Notes: a model not told the origin generated them from the letters alone. Counted from the stretch's first letter, positions 1-9,078 are shown. The stretch: 64,000 bases of DNA from Streptomyces venezuelae (GCF_008642315.1 NZ_CP029192.1:8122001-8186000), one strand, 5' to 3'. Made by a program: numbers and translations.

Positions 1-2
1 CT

Positions 3-551
3 GCCGCACAGAGTCCTTCCGCCGCCTTCGACGTGGTCTGCCTGACCGCGTCGCTGGCCGGCGTGAGCGCGTACCGCGAGATTCTGTCCGCGCTGCCCGT
101 GCGTTTGCTGCGGGACGCCGACCAGCTGTCGCCCGGCGTGGTCCATGTGGTGCCGGCGGGACTCCGAGCCGCCTTCTCGCCGGAGTGCGGGGTCTCCCTG
201 CACCCCGTGCACGATCACAGCGCGGCGGACCCGACGTTCACCTCCGCCGCGGCCGCGTTCGGCCCCCGCCTGCTGGTCGCGGTACTGACCGGCCGACAGC
301 AGGACGGGGCTTTGGGCGTACGTCATGTCCGGGGCGCGGGCGGCCGCGCGCTGGCCCAGGTCCTCGCCACGTCGGAGGCGCCCGGCATGCCGAGCGTGGC
401 GATGGCGACGGGCTGCGCAGACTTCGTGCTGCTCCTGCCGGTGCTTGCACACGCGCTGATCAGCTTGGTGATGGTGCCGGGCGCCGCCGACATGATGCGG
501 GTGTCGCTGCCGCCCTGGGCGGCCGTGATCCCGTCGGCAATGGCCACCTGA
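3..551 (+). CDS. CheB-like methylesterase-domain protein, 5' end outside the window
   Basis: This is the C-terminal part of a CheB-type protein-glutamate methylesterase domain. The frame is open to the left edge, and codons before the first GTG (33) still read like the family, so the true start is at or beyond the edge. The triad serine is recognisable in TASLAG near the start and the aspartate in LTGRQQDGALG, followed by the family run GMPSVAMATGCADFVL. The stretch that normally lies between (a QH motif with the catalytic histidine, then about 30 residues) seems to be missing: ALPVRLLRDADQL joins two parts that are usually separate. I therefore infer an internal in-frame deletion and probable loss of catalysis. 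No chemotaxis genes are nearby; in Streptomyces such domains occur in signalling proteins of unknown role. Confidence 0.6.
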   Translation, partial: AAQSPSAAFDVVCLTASLAGVSAYREILSALPVRLLRDADQLSPGVVHVVPAGLRAAFSPECGVSLHPVHDHSAADPTFTSAAAAFGPRLLVAVLTGRQQDGALGVRHVRGAGGRALAQVLATSEAPGMPSVAMATGCADFVLLLPVLAHALISLVMVPGAADMMRVSLPPWAAVIPSAMAT

Positions 552-573
552 CACAGGACGAGAGGCGTACCGC

Positions 574-1340
574 ATGGCGAGCGACACTGGCGGCTCGTAC
601 GACCCGGTGGGCAACCGAATCCTCGCCGCTCTCCCCAGCTCCACCCGCGAGTATCTGCGTCCCCATCTGGAACCGACGGAATGGGCCGCCGGCGATGTGC
701 TCTACCGCCCGGGGTGAGCGCATCGACGCCGTGTACTTCCCCCTGATCGGTGTGTGCTCGAGCGTCACCGACCTGGAGGGCCCGACCGTCGAGGTCGCCA
801 CCGTCGGCGACGAGGGCATGGTCGGCCTCCCTGTCTTCCTCGGCGTGGCGACCGCCACGGAACGCGCGCTCTGCCAGGTCTCCGGCAGGGCCCTGCGGAT
901 GGACGCCGACCGGTTCCGTCACGAGATCGCGTTGCTGGACGGGCGACTGCAACAGGCGTTGCAGCGTTTCACCCAGTCCATGTTCACCCAGCTCGCACGC
1001 AACGGGGCGTGCATCCGCGGCCACCGCACCCACCAGCGCTGCGCGCGCTGGCTGTTGATGACCGCCGACCGCATGCACGTTGATGACCGCCGACCGCATG
1101 CACAGCGAACGTTTCGACCTCACGCAGAAGTTCCTCGCGCAGATGCTGGCCGTCCGCAGGTCCTCCGTCAGCGAGGTCGCCGGCGCGCTGGCCGCGGACG
1201 GCTGCATCCGCTACAGCCGCGGCACGATCACCATCCTGGACCGCGCCCGCCTCCAGGCCCACGCCTGCAGCTGCTACGAAGTCATCCGAGAAACCCTCGA
1301 CGCGGCACTCCCTCCGCACGCGGACACGACTCGTCACTGA
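574..1340 (+). pseudogene. Crp/Fnr-family transcriptional regulator broken by two frameshifts
   Basis: An N-terminal effector-type domain and a C-terminal Crp-type winged helix (residues of QKFLAQMLAVRRSSVSEV) are readable, but in three different frames. ATG 574 opens the first frame (MASDTGGSYDPVGNRIL), which stops at TGA 715-717 because the G run at 711-714 carries one extra base. The second frame (GERIDAVYFPLIG onward) runs until a tandem duplication of 25 bp at 1055-1103 shifts it again. The third frame holds the DNA-binding domain and ends at TGA 1338-1340. Removing one G and one repeat unit would restore about 246 codons. Either the gene is recently inactivated or the assembly has errors here. 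It starts 22 bp after the CheB-like gene, suggesting co-transcription. Confidence 0.8.
1055..1103. repeat. 25-bp tandem duplication inside the Crp-type pseudogene
   Basis: The segment at 1055-1079 is repeated at 1080-1103 with only the last base differing. A period of 25 is not a multiple of three, so it causes the second frameshift of the regulator. Confidence 0.9.
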
Positions 1341-1523
1341 AAACTGCGCTGCCCTGAGACACCGCGATCAGATGATGGCGGCGCCGGACGCACACCCAGG
1401 TCCCAGGTGCAGGCCGCGGCAACCTGGCCGGAACTGGTCCACGGACATGCAGTAGACGCCGACCGACGGCCGCGCGACCGCGTCGCCGTCGGACTCGACC
1501 GCGCTCCCGAAGGCGGGCTCGGC

Positions 1524-2123
1524 TCACGGTCCGCGCCAGAGGTTGGCGAAGGCGGCGTTCTCGATGGTCCGCCTCTGGCGTACGGCCTCCAGCTCCATCA
1601 CCGCGTCGTGGACGGCGGCCAGCACGGTCGTCACCGCCTCGTCATCGAGGCCGGGCTCATCGTCGGCTCGTTCGTCGTCGATGCCCACGGCCGAGGCGAG
1701 GGAGGCCAGGACGGGTTCCTTCTCTTTCCAGCGGTCGGCCGCACGCCGGCGCGCGGGCGTATCGACCAGTTCCACGCGCTGCGAGCCGACGGGCAACCGG
1801 CCGCTGAACTGCGGCTTCAGCTCATCGTTCTCCTCCATGACGGCCTGGTACGCGGCCGAGAGGTCTCGACCCCGGCGCCACATCCAGTCCTCGATCCGCT
1901 CGTAGGGCGCCTGCCGAGTGAGCCCTGCCGCAGCCTCGCCCATGAACCGATCTTCCAGCGTCGGCTGTCCACCCGGCACGATGCGGTCGCCGTCCACGGT
2001 GACCACCCCCGCACCGATGAGATCGATCAGCTCGGCCCCCGCGAGTGCGAGGGACAGATCGCCCTGTCCCACGGAATGCTTCAGGTCCATGGCGATGATG
2101 AACAGGTCTTTCGCCGTGGTCAT
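1524..2123 (-). CDS. GPP34-family (GOLPH3-like) protein
   Basis: A 199-residue protein of the GPP34 family, beginning MTTAKDLFIIAMDLKHSV and continuing with the family pattern of an LALAGAELIDLI helix, a GDRIV strand and a basic, tryptophan-containing loop (EDWMWRRGRDL). In eukaryotes the family binds phosphoinositides at the Golgi; in Streptomyces the proteins are widespread but their role is not established. ATG 2123 is chosen because a GGGAG ribosome-binding site lies just upstream on the minus strand; an upstream extension of the frame is basic low-complexity sequence. The gene converges on the Crp-type pseudogene and diverges from the EF-hand gene. Nothing indicates damage. Confidence 0.85.
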   Translation of the reverse strand: MTTAKDLFIIAMDLKHSVGQGDLSLALAGAELIDLIGAGVVTVDGDRIVPGGQPTLEDRFMGEAAAGLTRQAPYERIEDWMWRRGRDLSAAYQAVMEENDELKPQFSGRLPVGSQRVELVDTPARRRAADRWKEKEPVLASLASAVGIDDERADDEPGLDDEAVTTVLAAVHDAVMELEAVRQRRTIENAAFANLWRGP

Positions 2124-2441
2124 GAACGGCTCCCCTCGGAGACATCGACGAAGGTGCGTCCCCACCCACCGGGCCCGCGTCCGAGACCGGCGCGGCGGTG
2201 GGGCGACTGTCACCACCAGTATCGCCCCGCCCGCGCGGCCGAAGCCTTTCGCCGGGGGCGGGAGTAAGTGCCGACGGTTCGCGTCGGCGGCCGGGAATAG
2301 GCCTAGTCGCACCACTGAGGCGCATTTACCGTGCGCCTATGGGTGAGCTGCGATGGAACCCCAGAGTGCCGACCCCAGGTTCCAAGGTCGGGCCGACCAG
2401 CCTCAACGCCCAGACCAACCGCTCCGTTCAAGGAGGCCGCC
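2124..2441. other. Divergent intergenic region between the GPP34 and EF-hand genes
   Basis: About 320 bases that should hold both promoters. I see no convincing gene. The only clear signals are the ribosome-binding site of the GPP34 gene and AAGGAGG at 2430-2436, 5 bases before the EF-hand start. Confidence 0.6.
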
Positions 2442-2993
2442 ATGGCGCAGAACAGCACCGAGCAGAAGTTCACCTTCCTGTTCACATGGTTCGACCGCAC
2501 TGGCGACGGCTACCTCACCCGCGATGACTTCCAGCAGATCGGCGAGGTGTTCGCCGCGGTAGCGCCGGACGAGAGCAACAAGAGCGCGCTGCGCGAGGCG
2601 TTCATGCTCTGGTGGGACGTTCTGGGCGAGGCCGCTGCTCCGGACGCTCAGGGCCGCATCGGGCGCCAAGAGTTCATCACCGCCATGCGCTCCCACATCG
2701 CCGCTGACGCCAAGACCGTCGAACGCCTGGTGACGCCCATCATCGACGCCCTCATGCGCGCCCTGGACACCGATAAGAGCGGCATGCTCACCGCTGATGA
2801 GTACGTCCGCATGTACGAGGCCCTCGGTATCGACCCGGCCACCTCCAGCGCGGCCTTCCAGCGCCTCGACCGCAACGGCAGCGGCACCATCACCCACGAC
2901 GAGTTCCGCACCGCCATCGAGGAGTTCTACCTCAGCACCGACACCGAGGCACCCGGCAACTGGCTGCTCGGCTCGCCACTGCCGCGCAGCTGA
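2442..2993 (+). CDS. EF-hand calcium-binding protein (calexcitin/calmodulin-like)
   Basis: A soluble 183-residue protein with EF-hand motifs. Loop 1 covers residues 18-29 (DRTGDGYLTRDD), loop 3 residues 109-120 (DTDKSGMLTADE) and loop 4 residues 143-154 (DRNGSGTITHDE); all have Asp/Asn/Ser at chelating positions, Gly at position 6 and an acidic position 12. A second loop near residues 68-77 (DAQGRIGRQE) is shortened and probably does not bind calcium. The layout matches small Streptomyces calcium-binding proteins thought to buffer or sense Ca2+. ATG 2442 follows a strong AAGGAGG site. No signal peptide or membrane segment is visible, so it should be cytoplasmic. Confidence 0.92.
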   Translation: MAQNSTEQKFTFLFTWFDRTGDGYLTRDDFQQIGEVFAAVAPDESNKSALREAFMLWWDVLGEAAAPDAQGRIGRQEFITAMRSHIAADAKTVERLVTPIIDALMRALDTDKSGMLTADEYVRMYEALGIDPATSSAAFQRLDRNGSGTITHDEFRTAIEEFYLSTDTEAPGNWLLGSPLPRS

Positions 2994-2995
2994 TC

Positions 2996-3025
2996 GGTCC
3001 CGATACGGGCAGGCTGCCCGGGACC
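2996..3025 (+). terminator. Hairpin after the EF-hand gene
   Basis: A 7-bp stem (2996-3002 pairs with 3019-3025) encloses a second stem GGGCAG/CTGCCC. It starts 3 bases after the stop codon. There is no T run, which is usual for actinomycete terminators. Confidence 0.55.
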
Positions 3026-3334
3026 TGATCACGGCCGTGTCGGCGACGAGTTGACAGCGTGAGGTCACGCATGGGTGAGGCTTTCGTGGTCCCTCCGCTT
3101 CCGCTCCCAACCCGGCGAAGCCGGGATCGCCGGAGAACTGAGGCGTGGGCAGGGCGCGTACGGCAGCCGCTGTCGCCTGCCGCACCCCGGACGGCAGGCT
3201 GGTCCGTGACCGGTCCGGGGACAGTCCTCGTGCAGGTCGACGGTCGACTCGGGCAGCCTGTGGCTTACCCAGAGTGACTCCCGTGTCGGACTGCCTGGAG
3301 CGCAACGGCCTCTCCAGGCAACCGGCTCAAGGCT
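3026..3334. other. Intergenic, no gene recognised
   Basis: About 310 bases between the EF-hand terminator and the exaC remnant. Only short open frames without family resemblance are present. If the element described at 3369 is real, this is the sequence that originally followed exaC. Confidence 0.5.
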
Positions 3335-3397
3335 CTAGAAGAACCCAAGTTTCTTTGGACTGTACGAAACCAGAAGGTTCTTCGTCTGCTGGTGGTA
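3335..3397 (-). pseudogene. Remnant of the 3' end of exaC (aldehyde dehydrogenase)
   Basis: Read on the minus strand, the last 20 codons before TAG are [20 protein letters not shown], almost the same as the end of the intact aldehyde dehydrogenase at 26669 ([21 protein letters not shown]). Nothing resembling the rest of the enzyme follows; the frame runs on into unrelated proline-rich sequence. At DNA level 25 consecutive bases are identical (3369-3393 and 26703-26727), with partial similarity on to the stop codon. The simplest reading is the piece of the target gene left behind when an element inserted into its 3' end. Confidence 0.85.
3369..3393. other. Putative attL core: 25-bp direct repeat, left copy
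   Basis: Identical over 25 bases to 26703-26727, starting ACCAGAAGG and ending CTGCTGGT. It lies within the exaC remnant. The paired copy lies in the intact gene next to an integrase, so the two are read as attachment sites of one element. Confidence 0.75.
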
Positions 3398-4197
3398 CAG
3401 GCGGTGCAGCCTTCTGACCAGCAAGGATGCCGGTCCGACAGTTTCAATGTGGGGAGTTGGCCCGCGTATGGTCCGGATCTTGGTGGTAGTGGGGCGTGTT
3501 GTATAGCGATGGTTTGGTTGGTAGCAGGGGACAGGCGGCGAGCGAGATAACGCGTGATACCTCGGCGCGCATGGCCGTCTTGGGCGGGCCGCAGGGGGTG
3601 TTGGGGGCGGCTGACCCGGCGAAGCCTGGGGATGATTACTGGGCGGGTGGCTGCGATGCGGTGGTCCTGGACGCCGGCGATCGTCGCGATGGCCTGCTGG
3701 AGGCTCTTCTTGCCGGGCGATGCTCAGGCGTCGGTGATTGGTTGTCAGGTGGGGGCGGGTGTCGGGGTCTCTAGGGCGCTTTGTGGCCTCCCGCAGTCGG
3801 GGCGCCGTCCGGAAGGCCGGCGGCGGTGGCCCACTGCTGATCGTGGACCGGACCACTCTGGGCGACGGCGCGATCCGGTCCCACATGGCACAGGTTGTAG
3901 ATCGCGTCTTGTGGGGTCCAAGGCGGTCCAGGTGAGGCGCATAAGGCCAGGTCAGCTCGTTGTGGTTATCGTGCGTCTACGTGGTTGGTGAGTTGCGTGT
4001 GAGATGTGAGGGCCCCGCCGGAACCGTTTGGCGGGGCCCTGTCGCATCTGGAGACCTGGCTGAGGCGCGGGGACTGAGCTCTGACGTACCGCTGCTTCTG
4101 AAGGTTGAGGGTCCGAGGTGTGCGGGCCATCCGTGGGGATCTTCGATGGCGCCAGGGGTGGGGGCATCGGCTGGAGCTGGGTGGGCGGCCTTGAGAG
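3398..4197. other. Non-coding stretch at the left end of the element
   Basis: About 800 bases without a recognisable gene. Open frames exist on both strands but have no family features and unconvincing starts. The only structured signal is the hairpin at 4010-4039. Confidence 0.5.
4010..4039 (+). terminator. Strong GC hairpin
   Basis: A perfect 10-bp stem (GGGCCCCGCC pairing with GGCGGGGCCC) around a 10-base loop. No T tract follows. It may be a terminator left from a lost gene. Confidence 0.5.
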
Positions 4198-4200
4198 TAA

Positions 4201-5098
4201 GAGCTCGTAACAGGATCATGAATGGGCCTTCTTGAGGCGGCGCCAGCAGATCAGGCTGCAGGCCAATGAGACGAAAGCGTCGTGGAGTTCGAGGCGTCGA
4301 TCCCAGCGCACGGCGAGTCGCTTGAACTGGTGGAGCAAGGCGAAGGTCTGCTCAACGACGTAGCGGAGCTTGCCAAGGCCCTTGATGTTGGGGGCGCCCT
4401 TTCGGGAGATCACGGGCATGATCCGGCGCTTGCGCAGTCCGCGCCGGACGGCCTTGGAGTCGTACGCCTTGTCGCCCAGGAGAGCGTCGGGTCGACGTCG
4501 CGGTCGGCCGGGGCGTCCGGCCACGGGTGGCAGACCGTCGACCAGGGCGAGGGCCTGGGTGATGTCGTTGACGTTCGCCGCGGTGGTGATGAAGTGGAAC
4601 GGAGTGCCGCGCCCGTCGCAGATCAGGTGGTGTTTGCTGTCTGTTTTCCGCCGGTCGACCGGCGACGGACCGGTCGCGGCTTCCCCCTTTTCGCGCGGAT
4701 GTGGGAGCCATCCACACACACGCGGGACCAGTCGAGTTCGCCGGCCGCGTTCAGCTTCGCGAGCAGGATGCGGTGCAACTGCTCGAAAACCCTCGCCTGT
4801 TGCCAGCGATCCAGCCGCCGCCAGTAGGTCTGTCCGGAGCCGAACCCCAACTCCAGAGGCAGAAGTTGCCAGGCGATGCCCTGGTGCAAGACGGACAGGA
4901 TGCCTGCAAGCACAAGCGGCCGGCCACCGGCTTCGGCCCCGGCGACCGCTCGGGCCAGGGAGGCAGCAGCGGCTCGATCAGCTCCCACAAGTCGTCATCC
5001 ACGATCCACGGCCGAGTCGTCACACCCATCCGAACGGTCAGATCGTCACAACAGTCACGCCCAACCAGGGCCATTCAGCAAGATCCTGTTACGAGATC
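4201..5098 (-). mobile_element. IS5-family insertion sequence (898 bp)
   Basis: Terminal inverted repeats of 17 bp (4201-4217 and 5082-5098) match at 16 of 17 positions. They are flanked by TAA at 4198-4200 and 5099-5101, a plausible 3-bp target duplication. The single transposase gene runs on the minus strand. The organisation and the two-frame transposase fit the IS427-like branch of IS5. The copy is probably inactive because of a one-base deletion in the transposase. Confidence 0.85.
4216..5029 (-). pseudogene. IS5-family transposase, frameshifted
   Basis: A DDE transposase read in three frames. ATG 5029 opens MGVTTRPWIVDDDLWELI; near 4902-4906 one G is missing compared with the expected LQGIL codons, and the reading continues one frame over (GILSVLHQGIAWQLLPLELG). 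The second switch, near 4690-4697 at an A4G5 run, is a minus-one shift to EKGEAATGPSPVDRRKT and is probably the programmed frameshift of this IS group rather than damage. The rest (DALLGDKAYDS, then a YVVEQTFALLHQFKRL block) carries the DDE C-terminal features and ends just inside the left repeat. The unplanned first shift should abolish the product. Confidence 0.82.
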
Positions 5099-5101
5099 TA
5101 A

Positions 5102-5541
5102 GGGTCGAGGCAAAGGCCGATCCGCGCGTGCAGCGCGACCTCCCCTGGCGTCCGCATAGCTCCCGGTCTTCGTGTTTAGGGCTCTACCTGGCGCGTGGGT
5201 CAATAGTGGTCGAGAAAGGGATCCGATGAGGCGATAGAGCGGCCCGTTTCTGCCTCATGCCGAGCCATGTGGTGCGGAACCGGCTAACGCCTGAAGGCTC
5301 ACTATCTTTCGGTATTGGTCTGGGACCATATGTAGGCGTTGCTGCGGGCTGGGATCTGACTCATGAGCGATTGGACCGGGGTGTCTTTACCGGCGAGCGT
5401 CGGTGCCGGAACCGGGCAGTGCATAGTGGCACCGGCCCGGTGAGGCGTGTCTCCAGAATGGACCTGCGGTGAGCCTGCATTTTCTCACGGCTGACTGCTT
5501 TGGCGGGCCGGTGGCAAGGGGACGCTTGACACGGGAGATGA
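5102..5541. other. Intergenic between two transposon remnants
   Basis: About 440 bases with no gene I can support. It may contain the lost 5' portion of the IS110-type transposase beyond recognition. Confidence 0.45.
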
Positions 5542-6502
5542 TCGATTCTGGTTGCATATACCGAACGATTCTCGTCAGCTCTAGATGAGGTCGCTTTAGA
5601 ACTTTTGCAGTGGGCTGATGGGTTGGGCGTCGTACGGCGAGCCGGGGTAGAGGGAACCGGGAGCTATGGAGCTGCCCTGTCTCGATATCTCCTCGCCCGC
5701 AACGTCGTGGTGATCGAAGTGAACCGGCCGGACCGATCGCTTCGCCGGCGGCAGGGGAAGTCCGATACGGTCGACGCACAGGCTGCTGCCATGGTTGTAC
5801 TGAGTGGCCGGCCGCGCACACGCCTTCGCCAAGTCCGGTGACGGGCCGGTGCAGAGCATCCGCCTGTACAAGGTGGCCAAAGACTCTGCCGTGAAAGCTC
5901 GCACTCAGGCCACTAATCAGCTGAAGGCGGTCTTGGTCACCGCTTGTCCGGCACTGCGGGAGACACTGGCCGGATTGAACCGCCGATCACTGATCCGCGC
6001 TTGCGCGGCGCTGAGGGAAGAGGAGGGGGACCGCGACCCTATCCAGGAGGCCACGCGGTTCATTCTGTGCTTGCTGGCTCAGCGTATTGGGCAACTGACT
6101 GTTCAGATCCGGGAAGTCGAGCGGCGCCTGGCCCAGCTCATTGGGACGCACTTTCCGCAGCTGCTCGCCGCGGTGGGCATTGGGCCAGACAGCGCCGCCG
6201 CCTTACTGGTCACGATGGGAGGCAACGTCGGGAGGCTGTGTAGTGAGGCTGCCTTTGCCGCTTTGTGCGGGGCGAGTCCCGTCGCGTATCACTCAGGGCT
6301 CCAGCGGCGACATCATCGGCGCAATCGCGGCGGCGACCGCAGAGCGCATGCCGCTCTCCACCGCATTGTGCTGACTCGACTGCGCTGGGACCTGCGCACT
6401 CAGGCGTACTTTCAGCGGCGTACGGAGGAGGGTAGGACACGACGCGAGATCACCCGCTGCCTCAAACGCTAAGTCGCCCGTGAAGTGTTCAATCTGGTCC
6501 GG
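5542..6502 (+). pseudogene. IS110-family transposase, truncated, frameshifted and stopped
   Basis: The RuvC-like N-terminal half (VEGTGSYGAALSRYL, then VNRPDRSLRRRQGKSDTVDA) and the C-terminal half with the serine-region motif (LLAAVGIGPDSAAALLVTMG, FAALCGASP) are clear. Three lesions are seen. The first 40-50 residues are missing: the frame opens only after TGA 5539-5541. An apparent GGCC duplication at 5806-5813 shifts the frame. TAA 6470-6472 replaces the tyrosine codon expected after CLKR; the frame then continues VAREVFNLVRSG. IS110 elements lack terminal inverted repeats, so I cannot define the ends. The copy is dead. Confidence 0.85.
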
Positions 6503-6609
6503 TCCGGCGCCCAGGGGACAGGGCGAGGCGATCCGAACGGTTCACCTCCGCTCGCGCGGAGACCACCGGATCGTCAGGTCCGCGTACGCCCCCCCCGACG
6601 TGGGCTCAG

Positions 6610-6670
6610 CTCCGTCCGCAAGGGTCACAGAGACCACTAGAGAGTGTCTCTGTGACCCTTGCGGACGGAG
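6610..6670. terminator. Perfect 25-bp stem, 11-base loop hairpin
   Basis: Bases 6610-6634 pair without mismatch with 6646-6670 around an 11-base loop. It lies between the IS110-type pseudogene and the convergent gene at 6759, so a bidirectional terminator is the simplest role, although a perfect stem this long is unusual and no T tract is present. Alternatives are a remnant of a short inverted-repeat element or a recombination site. Confidence 0.5.
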
Positions 6671-6758
6671 ACGCTCGCAGTCGCATATCAGACCGCATTG
6701 CACCTCGTTGCCATCCTGATCTGGGTCTGCATACGACAGGGAGCCGGAGTAGGCCGGT

Positions 6759-7163
6759 CTATCGGAGGTCGGTGCTTGGTTGGCGACGCCAGTCCCAGCT
6801 GGGATGACGGTCCACCAGGGTGAGGAACTCGCTCGTCGGCAAGATTTCGAAATGGTTGGTGTCGACGAGACCCTGGACACCCGGGAGAACATCGCGGAGG
6901 AATGTCCGGGCGGCGTCCACGGACTGGCACGACACGTAGACGGCATACGGTTCGCCGATTGAGGCCATCACTTGCTCGAGCTCGTCCGGCTCGTAGTCCG
7001 TCAGGATCCCGCCCGAGAGGTCGAGGTAGAAGGAGTACCCGTGCCAGTGCAACCTTTCGTCACCCGTCACAGGATCCGGCACGAGTTCAAAGGCGCGGAG
7101 TCGTCGCTCGAGCGACGGGCGTTGCTTTGCGGGGACAAGGATGATCACTGATGGCCAGGACAC
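6759..7163 (-). CDS. Hypothetical protein, 134 residues
   Basis: A small acidic protein starting MSWPSVIILVPAKQRP. GTG 7163 is preceded by GGAGG at a suitable distance. Features: a YSFYLDLSGG strand, the acidic run DYEPDELEQVM, and a tryptophan-rich end (HPSWDWRRQ). No signal peptide or membrane helix. The size, acidity and single-domain look recall immunity proteins of polymorphic toxin systems, but no toxin is next to it and I cannot assign a family. The frame is intact, unlike most neighbours. Confidence 0.65.
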   Translation of the reverse strand: MSWPSVIILVPAKQRPSLERRLRAFELVPDPVTGDERLHWHGYSFYLDLSGGILTDYEPDELEQVMASIGEPYAVYVSCQSVDAARTFLRDVLPGVQGLVDTNHFEILPTSEFLTLVDRHPSWDWRRQPSTDLR

Positions 7164-7257
7164 GGTTTACCTCCGCGGGGACAGTAGGCAAGTGCTCCCT
7201 TCGGTCGCCATACCTTTCGCTTCAGCTGGGTGGCCTCGTCGTCAAGGGGGACAGGAA

Positions 7258-8560
7258 CTAGCCCACGTCGACGCCGTGGGCTCTGGCCAGGCCGTCGGGT
7301 CCGTCTGCCCAGCCCTGTCCGACTGCGCGGAGTTTCCATACGGGTTGGCCGTCGGGGGACCGGTGGCGGTACAGCTCCGCGATGACCATGGCTCGGATGG
7401 CAGGGTCGGAGGGCGGTTGGAAGGTCCAGGTGGCTGTGACGCATCCGATGTCGAGTTCTGCGTGGGTGAGGGCGCCGCTTGTCAGTCCGGTGTCGACGTC
7501 CATGTTGATCACGATCGTCATACGCTGGACGTGTTCTGGGAGGGCTGCGAGGTGGACGGCGGCGCGCTCGACGGTGCGCGTGCCATGGATCTCCTTGCCC
7601 AGGAGTCGCGCGGCCCCTTGGGCGGCAGAGGGCTGGTTGTAGAAGACGAAGTCCTGGTCGGAGGCGACCCGGCCTTGCGCGTCGGTGAGGAAGAGGGTGA
7701 GGTCGGCATCTGCCCCGCCGAACCTGAACGCGATGGTCAGTCCTTCCCACGCCTCCTCGGGCAGTGCGAGGTTCTGCCCCGGTGTGAGCGCCGTCGGGGG
7801 AGTGGAGGCGGGCTCGCTGGTTACGGGCGGCTGGGCCGTGGTGGGGGCGTGGGTCTTCCACTCGGCGAAGGTACGGATCCGGTAGTGGTCCGGGGCCGGC
7901 GTATCGGGGGCGGTTGGGGGGGTGGCGCGGAGGTCGCCGTCCAGGCCGGCCAGGGTGGAGTCGGACGTGGCGGCGTCGTCCTGGGCGTGGTCGAGCAGGC
8001 TCTGTAGGCCGGACACCCGGCTGGTGTCGAGCGGTTTGATGGTGCTGGACAGGTTTCCGGAGGCGGTGGTTGCGACGGCGCAGGCGACATCATGGCCGAT
8101 GTCGAGGAACCTCAGTGCGTCCTCGGGCTGTTGCCAGTGGCCTGCCTCGATGGCCTGCCTCGATGGCCTGGCGGGTCCACCTGCCGTACGCCACAAACCC
8201 GAGCCGCTGCGTGTCCGGCATACGCGTGATGACCGCGAGGTCGATCGCGGTGATCCCGGGTGCGACGGAAAAGCCCTCCTTGAGGGTGGCGATGATGTTG
8301 GACCCCATAGCTGTGAGCCACCACATGACGCGGTCCCGTTTGGCGAGCGTTTTCAGCGTGGGGCGTCCGCTGGAGGTGATTCCGGGGGGTCTGGTCGGGC
8401 AGCGAGTCGATGTCCTGTTGGCGCATCACCACGGACATCACGGAGCCTTCGACCCCGACCGCGCAGCCGGCGGCGGGGTTGTCGGAGAAGGCGTAGTTGA
8501 CCGTCTCGCACACGGTCGCCTCGTCGTTTCCGAGCAGCGACTGCCACCACTGCTGCACCT
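7258..8560 (-). pseudogene. TerD-domain stress/tellurite-type protein with two frameshifts
   Basis: The C-terminal 190 residues are a TerD domain: FRFGGADADLTLFLTDAQG, then SDQDFVFYNQP and calcium-site-like acidic positions, ending PVWKLRAVGQGW. TerD proteins bind Ca2+ and take part in tellurite, phage and stress responses. Upstream lies a second domain (QWWQSLLGNDEATVCETVNY, then VMWWLTAMGSNIIATLKEGF and ITRMPDTQRLGFVAYGRWTR) which I do not recognise. The two parts are split by an extra base in the C run near 8384-8390 and by a 13-bp tandem duplication at 8141-8166. Correcting both gives one continuous protein of about 430 residues. The 5' end merges with the NACHT-type fragment, so the original start is unclear. 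Confidence 0.75.
8141..8166. repeat. 13-bp tandem duplication in the TerD-type gene
   Basis: The unit at 8141-8153 (CCTGCCTCGATGG) is repeated exactly at 8154-8166, giving a frameshift. Removing one copy rejoins RWTRQAIEAGH to WQQPEDALRF. Confidence 0.9.
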
Positions 8561-9078
8561 CGGCGGTCAGGTGCGTACAGACTCTCGTACTCTTCGACTG
8601 CATGTTGCGGAACCAACTCGCGCACGGTGTCCGCAGCCTCGCGGCGCGCGACCTCAGGCAGTCGCTCCCACGCGGCCAGGCCCTGGAAGAAGGCGTGCAC
8701 GGGACGCCAGATGCCTATACCAGCTGCGGAGTTCGGCGATGTGGTGTTCGTAGGGAAGGTGCGGCCCGGGACGTGGCGCGTCCACCTGCGCCATGGTGTA
8801 CGCAAAACTGTCGCCGGAGGGGAGCCGTCCGACCGCCAGGGTGAGTTGTTCCTGGCGGGTCAGCTCCAAATTATCTAGGGAGAAAGGAAGTTCGGCCTTC
8901 TCTAAAGCATCGAAGAAGCCGAGCACGACAATCACCGTGTGCGCCGCCTCTAGAACACGGGTCCGTTCAACGCGCCCGTCGGCACGTCCCAGTCGTTCGC
9001 CCAGGCCAGGTGCCGCGTCGCGATCCAAGCCGAGGATTCTCCCGCGTGCATCGACCATGCCGAGCAACCCACTACTTA

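Noticed and set aside
1341..1523. Possible small minus-strand gene downstream of the Crp-type pseudogene
   Set aside because: The frame is short, has no good start and no recognisable motif.
3496..3991. Overlapping open frames on both strands at the left of the element
   Set aside because: Composition is irregular, starts lack ribosome-binding sites, and no family pattern appears.
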